From Chitinophagales bacterium (GTDB taxonomy: Bacteria > Bacteroidota > Bacteroidia > Chitinophagales > Saprospiraceae), in assembly GCA_013299105.1 (NCBI GenBank), contig JAAFJY010000015.1:62001-126000 (forward strand): a DNA stretch of 64,000 nt, written 5' to 3'. Positions 35,206 to 44,680 of the stretch are shown piece by piece. The position numbers and the translations under genes are program-made. Each line of letters begins with the position of its first letter. Positions within the stretch are counted from its first letter, which is position 1. The notes beneath the pieces are model-generated. The model made no database searches. It saw nothing but the letters and a program-made list of their open reading frames with translations, and was not told the origin of the DNA.

Positions 35206-36099
35206 ATGACTTGGAAAGAACGCATGCAGCGCTGGAGGGGCAACCTCAATAATCGTTTCCGTTTTGTCATCATGAACGACGAAACCTTCGAAGAAGTAGG
35301 CTCCTACAAGCTAACTTTGATGAACGTATATGTGGCTGTTAGTACCTTATTGGTGCTTTTTACGGTCTTGGTGTTTATGTTGATTGCCTATACGCCGATC
35401 AAGTCGTATTTACCTGGTTTTCAAACCACCAGCAACGACCGTGAACTATTGGAACTGGCCCGTGAAGTAAATCGCATGGACCGTGAAATGCGCGCCCAAC
35501 AAACCTACATCAAAAACCTACAACGCATGATGGGCGGCAAACCAGAAACTGTTCGCGATGTGCCTCAAGTTATCCCAGCAGCCAAAGACAGCAGTAGCCC
35601 AGCCAAAAAAATCAGCCAATCGGAAGTCGATGAGCAATTGCGGCAGGAAGTGGAACTGGCCAAAATTGGCAAGTTGGCCCAACAAGTACGCGGGAACGGG
35701 AAACTAGTTTCCGCCGAAAAGCCGATTGAGCAGCTGTTTTTTGTAAGCCCGCTCAAAGGGGAAATTAGTGCTCATTTTGACCGCAAAAAAGACCATTACG
35801 GTATCGACATTCTTGCGCCTAAAAATACACCAATCAAAGCCACAATGGATGGGTACGTGGTGGTATCTGACTGGACTTTGGAAACCGGAAATACCATCGG
35901 CATACAACATGACAATGGTATTTTGTCTTTTTACAAACACAATTCTACCTTGCTCAAAAAAGCTGGATCATACGTGCGGGCAGGGGAGGCCATTGCCATC
36001 ATCGGCAATACCGGAACCCTTACTTCGGGCCCTCACTTGCATTTCGAGTTGTGGCAAAAAGGTAAACCTCTGAACCCGGCGGATTATGTAAATTTTTGA
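35206..36099 (+). CDS. M23 family metallopeptidase (LytM-type)
   Basis: Peptidoglycan endopeptidase-like protein of 297 residues. A short cytoplasmic N-terminus precedes one membrane helix (about 42-63). A coiled-coil-like segment (LARSEVNRMDREMRAQQTYIK region, about 85-110) and a polar linker follow. The LytM domain lies at about 185-295: HYGIDILAPKNTPIKA supplies the first zinc ligands, and HLHFELWQKGKPLNP carries the HxH motif. Because the motifs are complete, it may cut peptide cross-links, or it may activate amidases as EnvC-like proteins do. It is divergent from porW and shares its intergenic region. Confidence 0.92.
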   Translation: MTWKERMQRWRGNLNNRFRFVIMNDETFEEVGSYKLTLMNVYVAVSTLLVLFTVLVFMLIAYTPIKSYLPGFQTTSNDRELLELAREVNRMDREMRAQQTYIKNLQRMMGGKPETVRDVPQVIPAAKDSSSPAKKISQSEVDEQLRQEVELAKIGKLAQQVRGNGKLVSAEKPIEQLFFVSPLKGEISAHFDRKKDHYGIDILAPKNTPIKATMDGYVVVSDWTLETGNTIGIQHDNGILSFYKHNSTLLKKAGSYVRAGEAIAIIGNTGTLTSGPHLHFELWQKGKPLNPADYVNF

Positions 36100-36316
36100 A
36101 AAATTGTGTTTTCATCATAAAAAACTGGTTTTCAATTTTTTATGTATTTTCTTCAAACCCTTTGCCATATATTTAAAATTACTACCCTTTCGCATGTCAG
36201 CGAAAACCATGATATTGCGGTTGTTTTAGAATTAATTGTGCCCTTTGCCAACAATAACCAAATCAAGAAATCAACAACGCCAAAACACCCCGTTTTTTTA
36301 AAAGCAAAACTACTTT

Positions 36317-36745
36317 ATGGAACAGAATCAGCAGTTGGAAACTGCTTACAACGAGAAAGGGGAAACCATCAGTCCGGTTTTACCTTCGACGGTGAAAAAC
36401 TTCCTGATCGATATTGATGGTACGATCTGCGATGATATTCCCAATGAGGAGCCTGAGCGCATGGTCACAGTGATGCCTTATCCTGATGCATTGGCAATCA
36501 TGAACAAGTGGTACGACGAAGGGCACATCATTACCCTCTTTACCTCACGTACCGAAGAGCACCGCCAAATCACGGAAGAATGGCTGAACCGCCACGGCTT
36601 CAAGTACCACGGTGCCCTGTTTGGCAAACCACGCGGCGGCAACTACCACTGGATCGACAACCACATTGTGAAGGCTACCCGTTTCAAGGGCAAGTTCACC
36701 GACTTGGTGGTTGAAAAGCACGAAATTGAAGTTTTCAAGGACTAA
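36317..36745 (+). CDS. HAD-superfamily phosphatase-like protein
   Basis: A 142-residue protein with HAD features. FLIDIDGTICDD near residue 30 is motif I with two aspartates. ITLFTSRTEEHR near 72 is motif II. GKPRGGNYHWIDNHIVKA holds the Lys and downstream Asp. It is small and capless, similar to Bacteroidota proteins annotated as HAD-type hydrolases or loosely as phosphoheptose isomerases. The substrate is unknown; a sugar phosphate is plausible. A strong terminator follows, so it appears monocistronic. Confidence 0.85.
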   Translation: MEQNQQLETAYNEKGETISPVLPSTVKNFLIDIDGTICDDIPNEEPERMVTVMPYPDALAIMNKWYDEGHIITLFTSRTEEHRQITEEWLNRHGFKYHGALFGKPRGGNYHWIDNHIVKATRFKGKFTDLVVEKHEIEVFKD

Positions 36746-36770
36746 TTGGCCTTGAATAAGATAAGCCTTA

Positions 36771-36806
36771 CCCCGGCTCAGGATGTTCTTGAGTCGGGGT
36801 TTTTTG
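36771..36806 (+). terminator. Rho-independent terminator after the HAD-like gene
   Basis: A 10-bp stem (CCCCGGCTCA / TGAGTCGGGG, one G-U pair) with a 9-base loop is followed by TTTTTT, starting 26 bases after the stop codon. Confidence 0.92.
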
Positions 36807-36880
36807 TTTGGGATGGTGTCAACCAGAGATTAGAGCAATTGGATAGGTGCATAAGTTATTAGATTTACCTAAATTGCCTT

Positions 36881-37120
36881 ATGGAATCTAAATTTGAACA
36901 AATGATAGTTAAACAAACTGCTGACGCTATAATTGTGAAACTTCCTACTACTGTAAACATCAATATTGAAGAGATTCAACGATTTTTGCGGTATTTGCGA
37001 TACAAAGAACTGGTCTCTAAAAGTAAAGCTTCTCAAGAAGACATTGATCAGTTGGCACGAGAGTTAAATAAGAGTTGGTGGCAAAAAAATAAGGAACAGT
37101 TCTTGTCAGAAGAAAAATAA
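36881..37120 (+). CDS. Small hypothetical protein, 79 residues
   Basis: Acidic-basic mixed protein whose first half (IVKLPTTVNINIEEIQRFLRYLRYKEL) looks like a short beta strand followed by a helix, and whose second half is helical and charged (ASQEDIDQLARELNKSWWQ). Size and composition resemble type II antitoxins, but there is no adjacent toxin gene, so this is not a firm call. The stop codon abuts the stop of the convergent membrane-protein gene without spacing. Confidence 0.6.
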   Translation: MESKFEQMIVKQTADAIIVKLPTTVNINIEEIQRFLRYLRYKELVSKSKASQEDIDQLARELNKSWWQKNKEQFLSEEK

Positions 37121-37654
37121 TCACAATTCTATATTCACCTTTTTCTTTCTCCTCCAGAGCCGGATAGCCCCCACAATCAGCCCAATCAAGCCGCCCAAAT
37201 AACTGCAATTGTGCATCATCCCCACCACGAGGAAGTGCCTGACCTGCAACACCCCTTCGGGAACGAGAAACAGACTATCGTTGCGTTGAACCGTCGTTGG
37301 GTACATCAAAAAACCGAGCAGCAAACCCAGGATTCCAGTCGCCAAAGCAAAAACCAGCGCCAGGCCAATGCTTTTCAAAGTCTCGACAAACATGATTTTG
37401 GCGGTGGGTAAACGCCAACCAAAAATACCCAAGATGATCGCACCATAAAAGCCCACCCACCAGGTAGCCAACAAGCCGATCAGGCTTGCACCCTCTCTGC
37501 CTTGGAGGTGATCCATCCCAAACTGAATGTACTTGAATTTGGTGAAGTATTCGGGCGAGACCGTGTAGGAGACTTGATCGTGCAACATGCCGTATGTGCC
37601 AGCGATAATACTACCGAGGATGATTAGGACTAGGTAGGTTAAGAGTTTTTTCAT
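37121..37654 (-). CDS. Hypothetical membrane protein coupled to the Rpn-type nuclease gene
   Basis: Protein of 177 residues with four hydrophobic helices: about residues 5-22, 62-80, 90-115 and 140-165. The first helix is followed by HDQVSYTVSPEYFTKFKYIQ, a segment I have seen in Bacteroidota membrane proteins without assigned function. Its ATG overlaps the stop of the upstream nuclease gene by one base (TAATG), so translation is probably coupled. Whether the coupling means a shared function is unknown. Confidence 0.8.
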   Translation of the reverse strand: MKKLLTYLVLIILGSIIAGTYGMLHDQVSYTVSPEYFTKFKYIQFGMDHLQGREGASLIGLLATWWVGFYGAIILGIFGWRLPTAKIMFVETLKSIGLALVFALATGILGLLLGFLMYPTTVQRNDSLFLVPEGVLQVRHFLVVGMMHNCSYLGGLIGLIVGAIRLWRRKKKVNIEL

Positions 37655-38478
37655 TATTGGTTCATCTCTTTCTCGATCTTTTCTATTTCATCTAAACTTG
37701 TTTCAAACAGCTCTGCAATCTCATTTTTTGACAACCTGCCTTGTTTTAAGGCCTGGCTGATTCTTAGTTTATCGGTTTCTTTTCGAGTGTCAGTCTCAAT
37801 TCGAGCAACTGCCTCTTTGCGCATTTCTTCAATTTTTGCTTCGGCTACTTCTTCAGGATCAATGTTGTCGGTTTGTCCCAGTTCTACCGCTTTTACAATG
37901 GCTGGTTTTGAGGTATTGATTTTGGGATTCTCTGGGTTTTTTTTGGATTCAATAATCAGATCTAACCAATCTTTGATCGCTGCTGGGGTTTCAGGGGTGA
38001 CGTGGGTCGTATTCAGAATGACCATCTTGTGGTTGTACATCTCCCTTAATTCTCCGTTCAAAGTACGAGGATTGATGTCAGTGACCAGCACATCGTCTTT
38101 GATCAAAACCCCATTTTTATCGCTCACTTTGTAGGCAGAAGTGACCACTACGATCACATACACATCTTTTGCGTATTCATAAGTACGGCTTGAGCGTTGA
38201 ACATCCACCAGGTTGGAGCTGAAATAATGGGTGAAGCGGTCATAAGTATAATCATAGTCCACTTTCTGGATTTCGACTACAGTGCGTTGGTCTTTATCTT
38301 CCGCAAATAAATCCATCCGAAATTTGATGCTGCTGACTTTGCTGGGCAGTAATTTTTCGGTTTCGACTTTATCGATATGAATATCAATGCCTAATACGTC
38401 CTTTACAAAAGCAGTGAACACCTCTACATTCGTAAAGACCTTTTTGAAGTGCACCTCATTGTCTAAATTCGCCAGCAT
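37654..38478 (-). CDS. Rpn family recombination-promoting nuclease / PD-(D/E)XK transposase-like protein
   Basis: Protein of 274 residues. The N-terminus (DNEVHFKKVFTNVEVFTAFV) and the core KFRMDLFAEDKDQRTVVEIQ match the Rpn/PDDEXK family, with the catalytic Asp in RMDLFAED and Glu-x-Gln-Lys in VEIQK. E. coli RpnA-type proteins cut DNA and promote RecA-independent recombination; Bacteroidota versions are numerous and often called putative transposases. The C-terminal third is helical with a regulatory-looking repeat (LKQGRLSKNEIAELFETSLD). It is not flanked by inverted repeats, so I do not call it a mobile element. Confidence 0.85.
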   Translation of the reverse strand: MLANLDNEVHFKKVFTNVEVFTAFVKDVLGIDIHIDKVETEKLLPSKVSSIKFRMDLFAEDKDQRTVVEIQKVDYDYTYDRFTHYFSSNLVDVQRSSRTYEYAKDVYVIVVVTSAYKVSDKNGVLIKDDVLVTDINPRTLNGELREMYNHKMVILNTTHVTPETPAAIKDWLDLIIESKKNPENPKINTSKPAIVKAVELGQTDNIDPEEVAEAKIEEMRKEAVARIETDTRKETDKLRISQALKQGRLSKNEIAELFETSLDEIEKIEKEMNQ

Positions 38479-38871
38479 TGATTGAAATATTTTGCTTGGA
38501 TTTTACCGTAAAGATACGATTTTTTGGATAAATAGAACATTTATTTTGAATCCTTTACTTCAAACTTTGAGCACCAACTCCAGATATAACTTGTTGACTC
38601 ATGAATTTCAGGATTTATCAACTGATTTCTTACCAAATAGCAATATCTAGTAGTACCTCCACTCATGTCAAGCGACATTCCGCTTAATTCAAATGTTTAC
38701 AGTTTAGACAACACTGCAAAATCTCAGTTTTGCACAATTCAATGATGGAAGGGAGGGCGTGCATTTTGTCCCCGGACTGAAGTCCAGGATTACACGATGC
38801 ATGATGTGTTTTCGATTCCAAATCAGCATTTAAGCACGCTAAAACCCCAAGCTCAAAACGGAAATCCCCGA
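38479..38871. other. Intergenic region
   Basis: 393 bases upstream of the Rpn gene and downstream of the TonB receptor stop. It contains a 12-base inverted repeat GGACT-GA-AGTCC (38774-38785) within a GC-richer patch, resembling REP-type sites. A 63-codon minus-strand frame across it has no recognisable features. Confidence 0.55.
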
Positions 38872-41337
38872 TCAAAACTCCCGCTCCCCAAACTCACTGG
38901 CGGGTAATTTTGATTTTCGTTCGCTTTGGTTGAAGTTATAGGATAAGTTCAAGAGGAAAATATTGGTTTCTTGGATGTAATTGGTGGAAGTGAAAAAATT
39001 ACTCCCCAAAGTGCTAATACGTTGTTCGTTGACCCCCATTTTGCCGATCGACATGTTTTGCCATTGCAAAGTGGCAGAGAGTTGCTTGTTGAAAAAAGAT
39101 TTCTTGACCGCACAACTGGGTTGGTAAAAGCGTGAATCCTCACCTTGGGCCGTTTTGCGTGCAGATAAATAGGCCAAATTAAACTGCATGTCCAGGGTTT
39201 TGGCAATTTGCCAAGTGATGTTGCTGTTGATGCTGTAAACCCAGCCACGAGTGTTTACCTCAACCTGGTTGTTGAACAAATTGCCTTTGATGTGCAAATT
39301 GTAGAGGTTTCCGCCCAGGAAGATGTTCAATTTTTTCAAAGGCGAGATACTCATGCCTGCTTCAGTGCCCCACAACTCGGCCTTACCCGCATTGGTGTAA
39401 ATGCGATTAAGAATGGTATCGTTGAAAACACTGTTGACCCGGTTGACGATATTCGAAATCTGTTGGGTATAAGCATTCCAATACAAGTTCCCTTTTTTGA
39501 AATCTTTACTTATCCCTAGCTCGTACAAACCGATGAATTCAGGCAGGATATTGGGATCACCTTGTTCCAGGGTTTCGCTGTGCTCGCGTTCTGGATAGGG
39601 GTTGAGTTCGTTGTTGGTGGAACGTTGAACCCGGCGGCTGTACGCCAACTTGCCTTTGTAGTTGTGCCCAAGATCGATTTGCAGATTGGCAGAGGGGAAC
39701 AAATTTGAAAGCCGCAAAGTCTGCGGTGGATTGCTTTTGTTGTCTTCAAAAGTACGGAGTGCGTTTTCATAGCGCAAACCAGTCGAAAAATTGACTTTTT
39801 TGTAAGTCCCAGCGTATTGGGTGTACAATGCATGGATGCGATTCAGCACTTCAATCGAGGCAGTAAAGTCGGGGTTTATTACAAAAGGCTGCCCGGTTCC
39901 TTGTTTTTCCTGGTAGTCAAAAACACCGTCCTGTTGCTGGGCCCGGTATTGGTAGCCTGTGGACCATTTGCCAATCCCTAATTTTCGCTCAAAATCGACT
40001 TTGAAGCGAAATGCAGCGAGGGGGTTGCGGCCATTGTTGAGGGTGTATTGAATGGTATCCCGGTAGTTTTGTGGGTTCAGGTTGGCGTTTTTGGTCCAGC
40101 CTTCAATCACTGCACTTTCATACAAACCTGAGACCTGCAAGAGGCTTTGATTGTCAAATGTATGGCTGTAGTCAAGGTTGAAAACATTGAAGGTGCCCTG
40201 TTTTTTAACCAAATTTGGGTTGAAATATTGATTCGAAGAACGCAGAATATTGGTGCTTAAATCAGTTTTGGTGTTGTTGTAAAAAATGTCTGCACGCCGG
40301 TATTGGGTTCGACTTCCGTGGTAAAAACCACTTGAGACCTCAGACGCACGATTGATTTTGTAATTCATTAAGGCCCGAATACCATAGTTTTCACGTCGGT
40401 GGCTGCGCTCTCCGCTGCTTGGAAAACGGGTCAAAATGTTATTGATGGTGGTGCTGACATCGCCTATGCGTTGGCCAGCAATGTCATTCCGCAAGTAGTT
40501 GGCAGAAAAAGAGGAGAACCATGCTTTGCGTCTGAAAGTCAAAACAGCATCCAATCCATAGCGCAAAGGCTCATTCAAGTTTTCATAAGCCTGAATCCTG
40601 GGAAAGCCCAATTGTGCATTGCTGAGTACCGAAAGGCCGTCGATATTGCCAGTTTTGGTGACAATATTGATGATCCCGGCCTTGCCATCGGCGTCGTATT
40701 TTGCGGAAGGAGCCGTGATCATTTCAATTTTGTCGATGGTATTGGCGGGAATTTGGCCCAAAAGAGTAGCTGCATCCAGTTGACTGGGCTTGCCATTCAC
40801 CAAAATCAAAAAGCCTTTGGAACCTCTTACCATGATTTCCCCTTCTGCATTGACACTAACCGAGGGGATGTTGCGCATGACATCGATGGCGGTTCCCCCT
40901 TTGGCAGTTTCAAATTGTTCGGTTTTGAATACTTGTTTTTCGAGGGTGGCGATTATATTTTTTTTCTGCCCTTGAATGGTCACGGTTTCTAAGAGTTGAC
41001 TGAGGGGGGCAAGTTGGATCGCGCCCAAATCTAACTGATTATCTGTGGTTTCTAGGCTAACTTCTATGTATTTTGTCTGGTAACCAACATGTTCGATTTT
41101 GATAAAGAAGCGCTCTTTGTCTAATGCTTCGAATTTGAAATCTCCTTTGTCGTCAGCAATTTGCCCCTTGATCAAGATCTTGGAACTCGCATCTTGGAGG
41201 CTGATGGTGGCATAGCTGAGGGGCTCAACCGAAAGTGTATCCACTAATTTTCCCGACAAGGTGACGCTTTTCTGTGCTTTGAGGGAAAAAACACTCAAGA
41301 AACACGAGAGTAAAAGCAATGGTATTTTATGTCGCAT
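38872..41337 (-). CDS. TonB-dependent receptor-like outer membrane beta-barrel protein
   Basis: Outer-membrane protein of 821 residues with a signal peptide ending near LKAQ. Residues about 25-110 form a carboxypeptidase-regulatory-like domain (VTLSGKLVDTLSVEPLSYAT). A plug domain follows (about 125-235) containing TAIDVMRNIPSVSVNAEGEI and VRGSKGFLILVNGKPS. The rest is a barrel of the Bacteroidota OMP_b-brl_3 type, ending in NLSYNFNQ. These proteins usually take up or bind ligands using TonB energy, but some in this subfamily are not importers. No SusD or DUF4249 gene lies beside it, so the ligand cannot be guessed. Confidence 0.92.
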   Translation of the reverse strand: MRHKIPLLLLSCFLSVFSLKAQKSVTLSGKLVDTLSVEPLSYATISLQDASSKILIKGQIADDKGDFKFEALDKERFFIKIEHVGYQTKYIEVSLETTDNQLDLGAIQLAPLSQLLETVTIQGQKKNIIATLEKQVFKTEQFETAKGGTAIDVMRNIPSVSVNAEGEIMVRGSKGFLILVNGKPSQLDAATLLGQIPANTIDKIEMITAPSAKYDADGKAGIINIVTKTGNIDGLSVLSNAQLGFPRIQAYENLNEPLRYGLDAVLTFRRKAWFSSFSANYLRNDIAGQRIGDVSTTINNILTRFPSSGERSHRRENYGIRALMNYKINRASEVSSGFYHGSRTQYRRADIFYNNTKTDLSTNILRSSNQYFNPNLVKKQGTFNVFNLDYSHTFDNQSLLQVSGLYESAVIEGWTKNANLNPQNYRDTIQYTLNNGRNPLAAFRFKVDFERKLGIGKWSTGYQYRAQQQDGVFDYQEKQGTGQPFVINPDFTASIEVLNRIHALYTQYAGTYKKVNFSTGLRYENALRTFEDNKSNPPQTLRLSNLFPSANLQIDLGHNYKGKLAYSRRVQRSTNNELNPYPEREHSETLEQGDPNILPEFIGLYELGISKDFKKGNLYWNAYTQQISNIVNRVNSVFNDTILNRIYTNAGKAELWGTEAGMSISPLKKLNIFLGGNLYNLHIKGNLFNNQVEVNTRGWVYSINSNITWQIAKTLDMQFNLAYLSARKTAQGEDSRFYQPSCAVKKSFFNKQLSATLQWQNMSIGKMGVNEQRISTLGSNFFTSTNYIQETNIFLLNLSYNFNQSERKSKLPASEFGEREF

Positions 41338-41466
41338 TTCAGGATGAGTTAGCGCTGCAAATTGAACGATTGCAAGTAGAATGCCGATTTAAGGGAAAAG
41401 GTTTTGGCTCAATTGGTTAAAAAAACAGCGAGGGCAATAATTACTTTGGGTTCAACAGAACCAACA

Positions 41467-41502
41467 AAAAGAGCAGCACAGACCTGCCCATGCTGCTCTT
41501 TT
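41467..41502 (-). terminator. Terminator of the sodium/solute symporter gene
   Basis: A perfect 12-bp stem (AAAAGAGCAGCA / TGCTGCTCTTTT) closes a 12-base loop. On the minus strand it ends in CTTTTTGTTGG. It lies 22 bases after the symporter stop. Confidence 0.9.
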
Positions 41503-41523
41503 GCGATGCTTTTTTGCAAAAAA

Positions 41524-43164
41524 TTACCAGAGCATGGTATAAAGAATGACCAAAATGACCAAAATAGCAATCATGCCCAGCCCAAATCCACGAGAAACCT
41601 TGAAATCACTGGTTTCAACCTCAATGGTACGCAGGCTTTTCTGCCCACCTTTGTCGAGCAAGCTGGTCAGGACCATGATGCCAGATACAATCAGGAATAC
41701 GTAACCCATGCGGTGCATGAAAGGCAATTCTGGCAGCCAACTGTTCAGCAACAAACCTACAGGGATGGTTGCGAAAGCACCCAGTAATGCTGCCAGACCA
41801 GTGGTGCGTTTCCAGAAAAAGCCCAGCAAAAAAATAGCGGTTACACCTGGCGAGATCAATCCGGTGAAGTTTTGGATAAACTGGAAAGCCTGGGCTGCGT
41901 TGCGCAAAACTGGTGCCACCACTGCGCCAATGATCAAGGCCACGATGATGGTAATGCGGCCCACGCTTACTTGCTTGGCTTCAGACGCTTCTTTGTCAAA
42001 GAACTTCTTGTACAAGTCCAAGGTGAAAATAGTGGAAATACTGTTGGCCTTGCCTGCCAGAGATGCCACAATCGCAGCAGTCAGGGCGGCAAAAGACAAG
42101 CCTTTCAAACCCACGGGCAAAAGATTGAGCAATACCGGATAAGCTTTATCAGGTTTTACAAAACCGCCTTCGGTAATCTCGGTTTGGAAATGGCCATTTT
42201 GGTGCAAAAGATAGGCGGCAATTCCTGGCAATACCACGATGATCGGCATCAATATTTTCAAAAAGGCCGCAAACAAGAGCCCTGAACGGGCCGTGTTGAG
42301 GTCAGCCCCCAAAGCCCGTTGGGTGATGTACTGGTTCATGCCCCAGTAGCTGAGATTGGCGATCCACATGGCACCGATCAAAACTGCAATGCCAGGCAGA
42401 TCTTGGTAAGCATCTCGTAAGCCACCCACGCCATCGGGCATCATCATTTGACCTTCGTTGAGGATCATGTGAAAATGGCTACCCGCATTTTCTTTTAAGA
42501 GGCTCAAACCCGACAATGCACCGCTCGATCCATAATGTTGCGCCACCAAGTCCAATGCCAAATAGGTAGTCGCCAAACCACCAAAAATGAGCACCAAAAC
42601 CTGGATCACGTCGGTGTAACCGATCACCTTCATGCCACCCAAGGTGATCAAGACCGCGAATATGCAGAGGCCATATATACAGGTAAAGTAGTTGATGCCC
42701 GAAATGGTACTGACCGCCAAAGCCCCCAAGTGCAAAATGGCCGTAAGGTTGACGAATACATAGACCAAGAGCCAAAACACCGCCATGATCGTAGCCACTA
42801 GCGGATTGTAGCGCTGGGCCAAAAACTGCGGCATGGTGTAAATCTTGTTGCGCAAGTAAATGGGCAGCAAAAATACGGCCACCACGATTAAGGTAGCAGC
42901 GGCCATCCATTCATAAGAAGCAATCGCCAGGCCCATCGCAAAGCCCGAACCCGACATGCCCACGAACTGCTCCGCAGAAATGTTGGAGGCGATCAAGGAA
43001 GCCCCAATGGCCCACCAGGTCAGCGAGCCTTCGGCCAGGAAGAAGTCTTTGGTGTCGGCAGTAGCGCTTTTTTTCTTGCGGTAAATCCAGTACCCATAGG
43101 CACTTACGCCTATAAAATAGCACAAAAAGACGATGATGTCTTGGGTTTGTAGCTGTCCGTTCAT
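41524..43164 (-). CDS. Sodium/solute symporter, SSS (SLC5) family
   Basis: Membrane transporter of about 546 residues from the ATG at 43164 (MNGQLQTQDIIVF). An in-frame ATG at 43260 would add 32 residues, which do not look like part of the family. Around 13-14 membrane helices follow the LeuT-like plan. DFFLAEGSLTWWAIGASLIASN is the SSS signature region near residue 40. ALTAAIVASLAGKANSIST near residue 370 provides the Ser/Thr typical of the sodium site. The substrate class resembles sodium/glucose-type relatives. The amino-sugar operon lies 2.5 kb away with another operon between, so a link to GlcNAc uptake is only possible. Confidence 0.92.
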   Translation of the reverse strand: MNGQLQTQDIIVFLCYFIGVSAYGYWIYRKKKSATADTKDFFLAEGSLTWWAIGASLIASNISAEQFVGMSGSGFAMGLAIASYEWMAAATLIVVAVFLLPIYLRNKIYTMPQFLAQRYNPLVATIMAVFWLLVYVFVNLTAILHLGALAVSTISGINYFTCIYGLCIFAVLITLGGMKVIGYTDVIQVLVLIFGGLATTYLALDLVAQHYGSSGALSGLSLLKENAGSHFHMILNEGQMMMPDGVGGLRDAYQDLPGIAVLIGAMWIANLSYWGMNQYITQRALGADLNTARSGLLFAAFLKILMPIIVVLPGIAAYLLHQNGHFQTEITEGGFVKPDKAYPVLLNLLPVGLKGLSFAALTAAIVASLAGKANSISTIFTLDLYKKFFDKEASEAKQVSVGRITIIVALIIGAVVAPVLRNAAQAFQFIQNFTGLISPGVTAIFLLGFFWKRTTGLAALLGAFATIPVGLLLNSWLPELPFMHRMGYVFLIVSGIMVLTSLLDKGGQKSLRTIEVETSDFKVSRGFGLGMIAILVILVILYTMLW

Positions 43165-43495
43165 GAACCAACGAGTAAGTTGTGTGACCAGATACCAAGC
43201 GTACAACGCTGCATAACCGGGTTCTTCTGGTCGACTTAAAAAATATATTATCGATTTCAAGCGTTGAACATACTGAAAAAGGGGGTGAAATGCCTACAAA
43301 ACGAAAGGAAAATTTGTTACGCCGTTTAAATGCTTGAAATTTAAGGTGACAATTCTTTAGAAATCGGCAACTTTCAACAAAAAAAGATCAAAATGATTCT
43401 CCCAGGTAGTACCTCAAAATCAGGTAAACTATATTATTTCTACCTTTTTATCATTATCTTTGAAGGCGTATAATTTTACTTTTGCCAAAAAGCCT
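43165..43495. other. Divergent promoter region between symporter and AlbA_2 gene
   Basis: About 330 bases. It contains two TANNTTTG octamers on the plus strand (43455-43462 and 43477-43484). I see no clear minus-strand promoter for the symporter and no other structure. Confidence 0.5.
43477..43484 (+). promoter_or_regulatory. Candidate -7 box (TACTTTTG) of the AlbA_2-ParA operon
   Basis: The octamer ends 11 bases before the ATG at 43496, so a transcript from it would be nearly leaderless, and the in-frame ATG at 43460 would be excluded as a start. A second match (TATCTTTG, 43455-43462) would allow a longer leader. TTG at 43460-43462 is too close to act as its -33 box. Confidence 0.35.
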
Positions 43496-44680
43496 ATGAT
43501 CACCCAAGCAGAACTGGATACACTTTTACCTTTAATGGAACAAGATCTGATTGAAAAAACCATTTCAATCACAGACAATAAAAAATTTGGAGAGGCTATT
43601 TGTGCATTTGCAAATGACTTGTCAAACCACAAACAGCCTGGGTACCTGATCATTGGTGTAAAAGATAATGGTAGTAAAGCAGGAATGCAATTTGATGAAA
43701 AATTGATCCAAACCTTACTCGATTTTCGCACAGATGGACGGATTGTTCCACCTCCTGCTTTAGCCGTCAAAAAATTTACCTATCCTAAAGGCGATGAACT
43801 CGTGGTGGTTGAAGTACAACCACATATTTTACCTCCGGTAAGGTTTAATGGCAAAGTTTGTGTGAGGGTTGGTCCTCGAAAAGGTGAGGCAAATGAAGCA
43901 GAAGAAAGAATTTTGAGTGAGAAAAGATCGGCTTTTGCCCACACGTTTGATGCCCTACCATGCATGGATAGTAGCCTGGAAGACTTGAGTATTGAGCTGT
44001 TTAAGTTACGCTACTTACCAGGAGCCATCGCCCCTGATACCCTAGCAGAAAATCACCAGGATTTGAGGCAGCAATTGGCTTCTTTGAAATTTTACGACCT
44101 TAAAATGGATCGGCCAACCAATGCTGGAGTTTTACTTTTTGGACTTAATCCACGCTATTTCATCCCAGGAGCATTCGTGCAATACGTAAAGTTCACGGGT
44201 GAAGATGAAGCCAGCGAGTTTGAATTTGAGCACCGTTTTGAGGGTGATTTGACTACTCAATTGGGGCAAATGGAGGAATTTATCAAGGCTAATATTGTAC
44301 GGATGGTGCTTCCTGAATTGGGTGGTGAATATCAATATAATTATCCCTTGAGGGCCTTGAAAGAATTGCTTTTTAACGCAGTCATCCATCGTGACTACCA
44401 ATCAAACGCACCGATTAAGTTTTATGAATTTTCGGATCACATTCTCATCTCTAACGCTGGTGGCCTTTATGGTAAAGCCAGGCCAGAGAATTTTCCCGAT
44501 GAAAATGATTATCGCAACCCCGCATTGGCCGAAGCCGTTAAAAATCTTGGTTACATCAACGCATTTAACGTAGGGGTTCGAGCAGCGATGGCTGCCTTGC
44601 ACAAAAATGGAAATCCGGCTCCTGTATTCATCAAAGATCAAGCGACTTCTTTTTCTGTGACCATCTTCAGACGAGCATGA
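43496..44680 (+). CDS. AlbA_2 domain protein with C-terminal HATPase-like domain
   Basis: About 394 residues from the ATG at 43496 (12 more if the ATG at 43460 is used). The N-terminal AlbA_2 (Schlafen-type divergent AAA_4) domain shows GEAICAFANDLSNHKQPGYL, IIGVKDNGSKAG and VRVGPRKGEANEAEE. Known relatives bind nucleic acid or ATP and are often called transcriptional regulators. The C-terminal part resembles HATPase_c_4, with LKELLFNAVIHRDYQ (N-box-like Asn) and ILISNAGGLYG (G1-like). The stop codon overlaps the ATG of the ParA-like gene by four bases (ATGA), so the pair is made together. Function is unknown; regulation or defence are the likely options. Confidence 0.86.
   Translation: MITQAELDTLLPLMEQDLIEKTISITDNKKFGEAICAFANDLSNHKQPGYLIIGVKDNGSKAGMQFDEKLIQTLLDFRTDGRIVPPPALAVKKFTYPKGDELVVVEVQPHILPPVRFNGKVCVRVGPRKGEANEAEERILSEKRSAFAHTFDALPCMDSSLEDLSIELFKLRYLPGAIAPDTLAENHQDLRQQLASLKFYDLKMDRPTNAGVLLFGLNPRYFIPGAFVQYVKFTGEDEASEFEFEHRFEGDLTTQLGQMEEFIKANIVRMVLPELGGEYQYNYPLRALKELLFNAVIHRDYQSNAPIKFYEFSDHILISNAGGLYGKARPENFPDENDYRNPALAEAVKNLGYINAFNVGVRAAMAALHKNGNPAPVFIKDQATSFSVTIFRRA

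Noticed and set aside
36881-37120. Small protein as the antitoxin of a toxin-antitoxin pair
   Set aside because: No toxin-like gene is adjacent on the same strand; the neighbour is a convergent membrane protein.
37654-38478. Rpn-type gene as a complete mobile element
   Set aside because: No terminal inverted repeats or target duplications were found around it.
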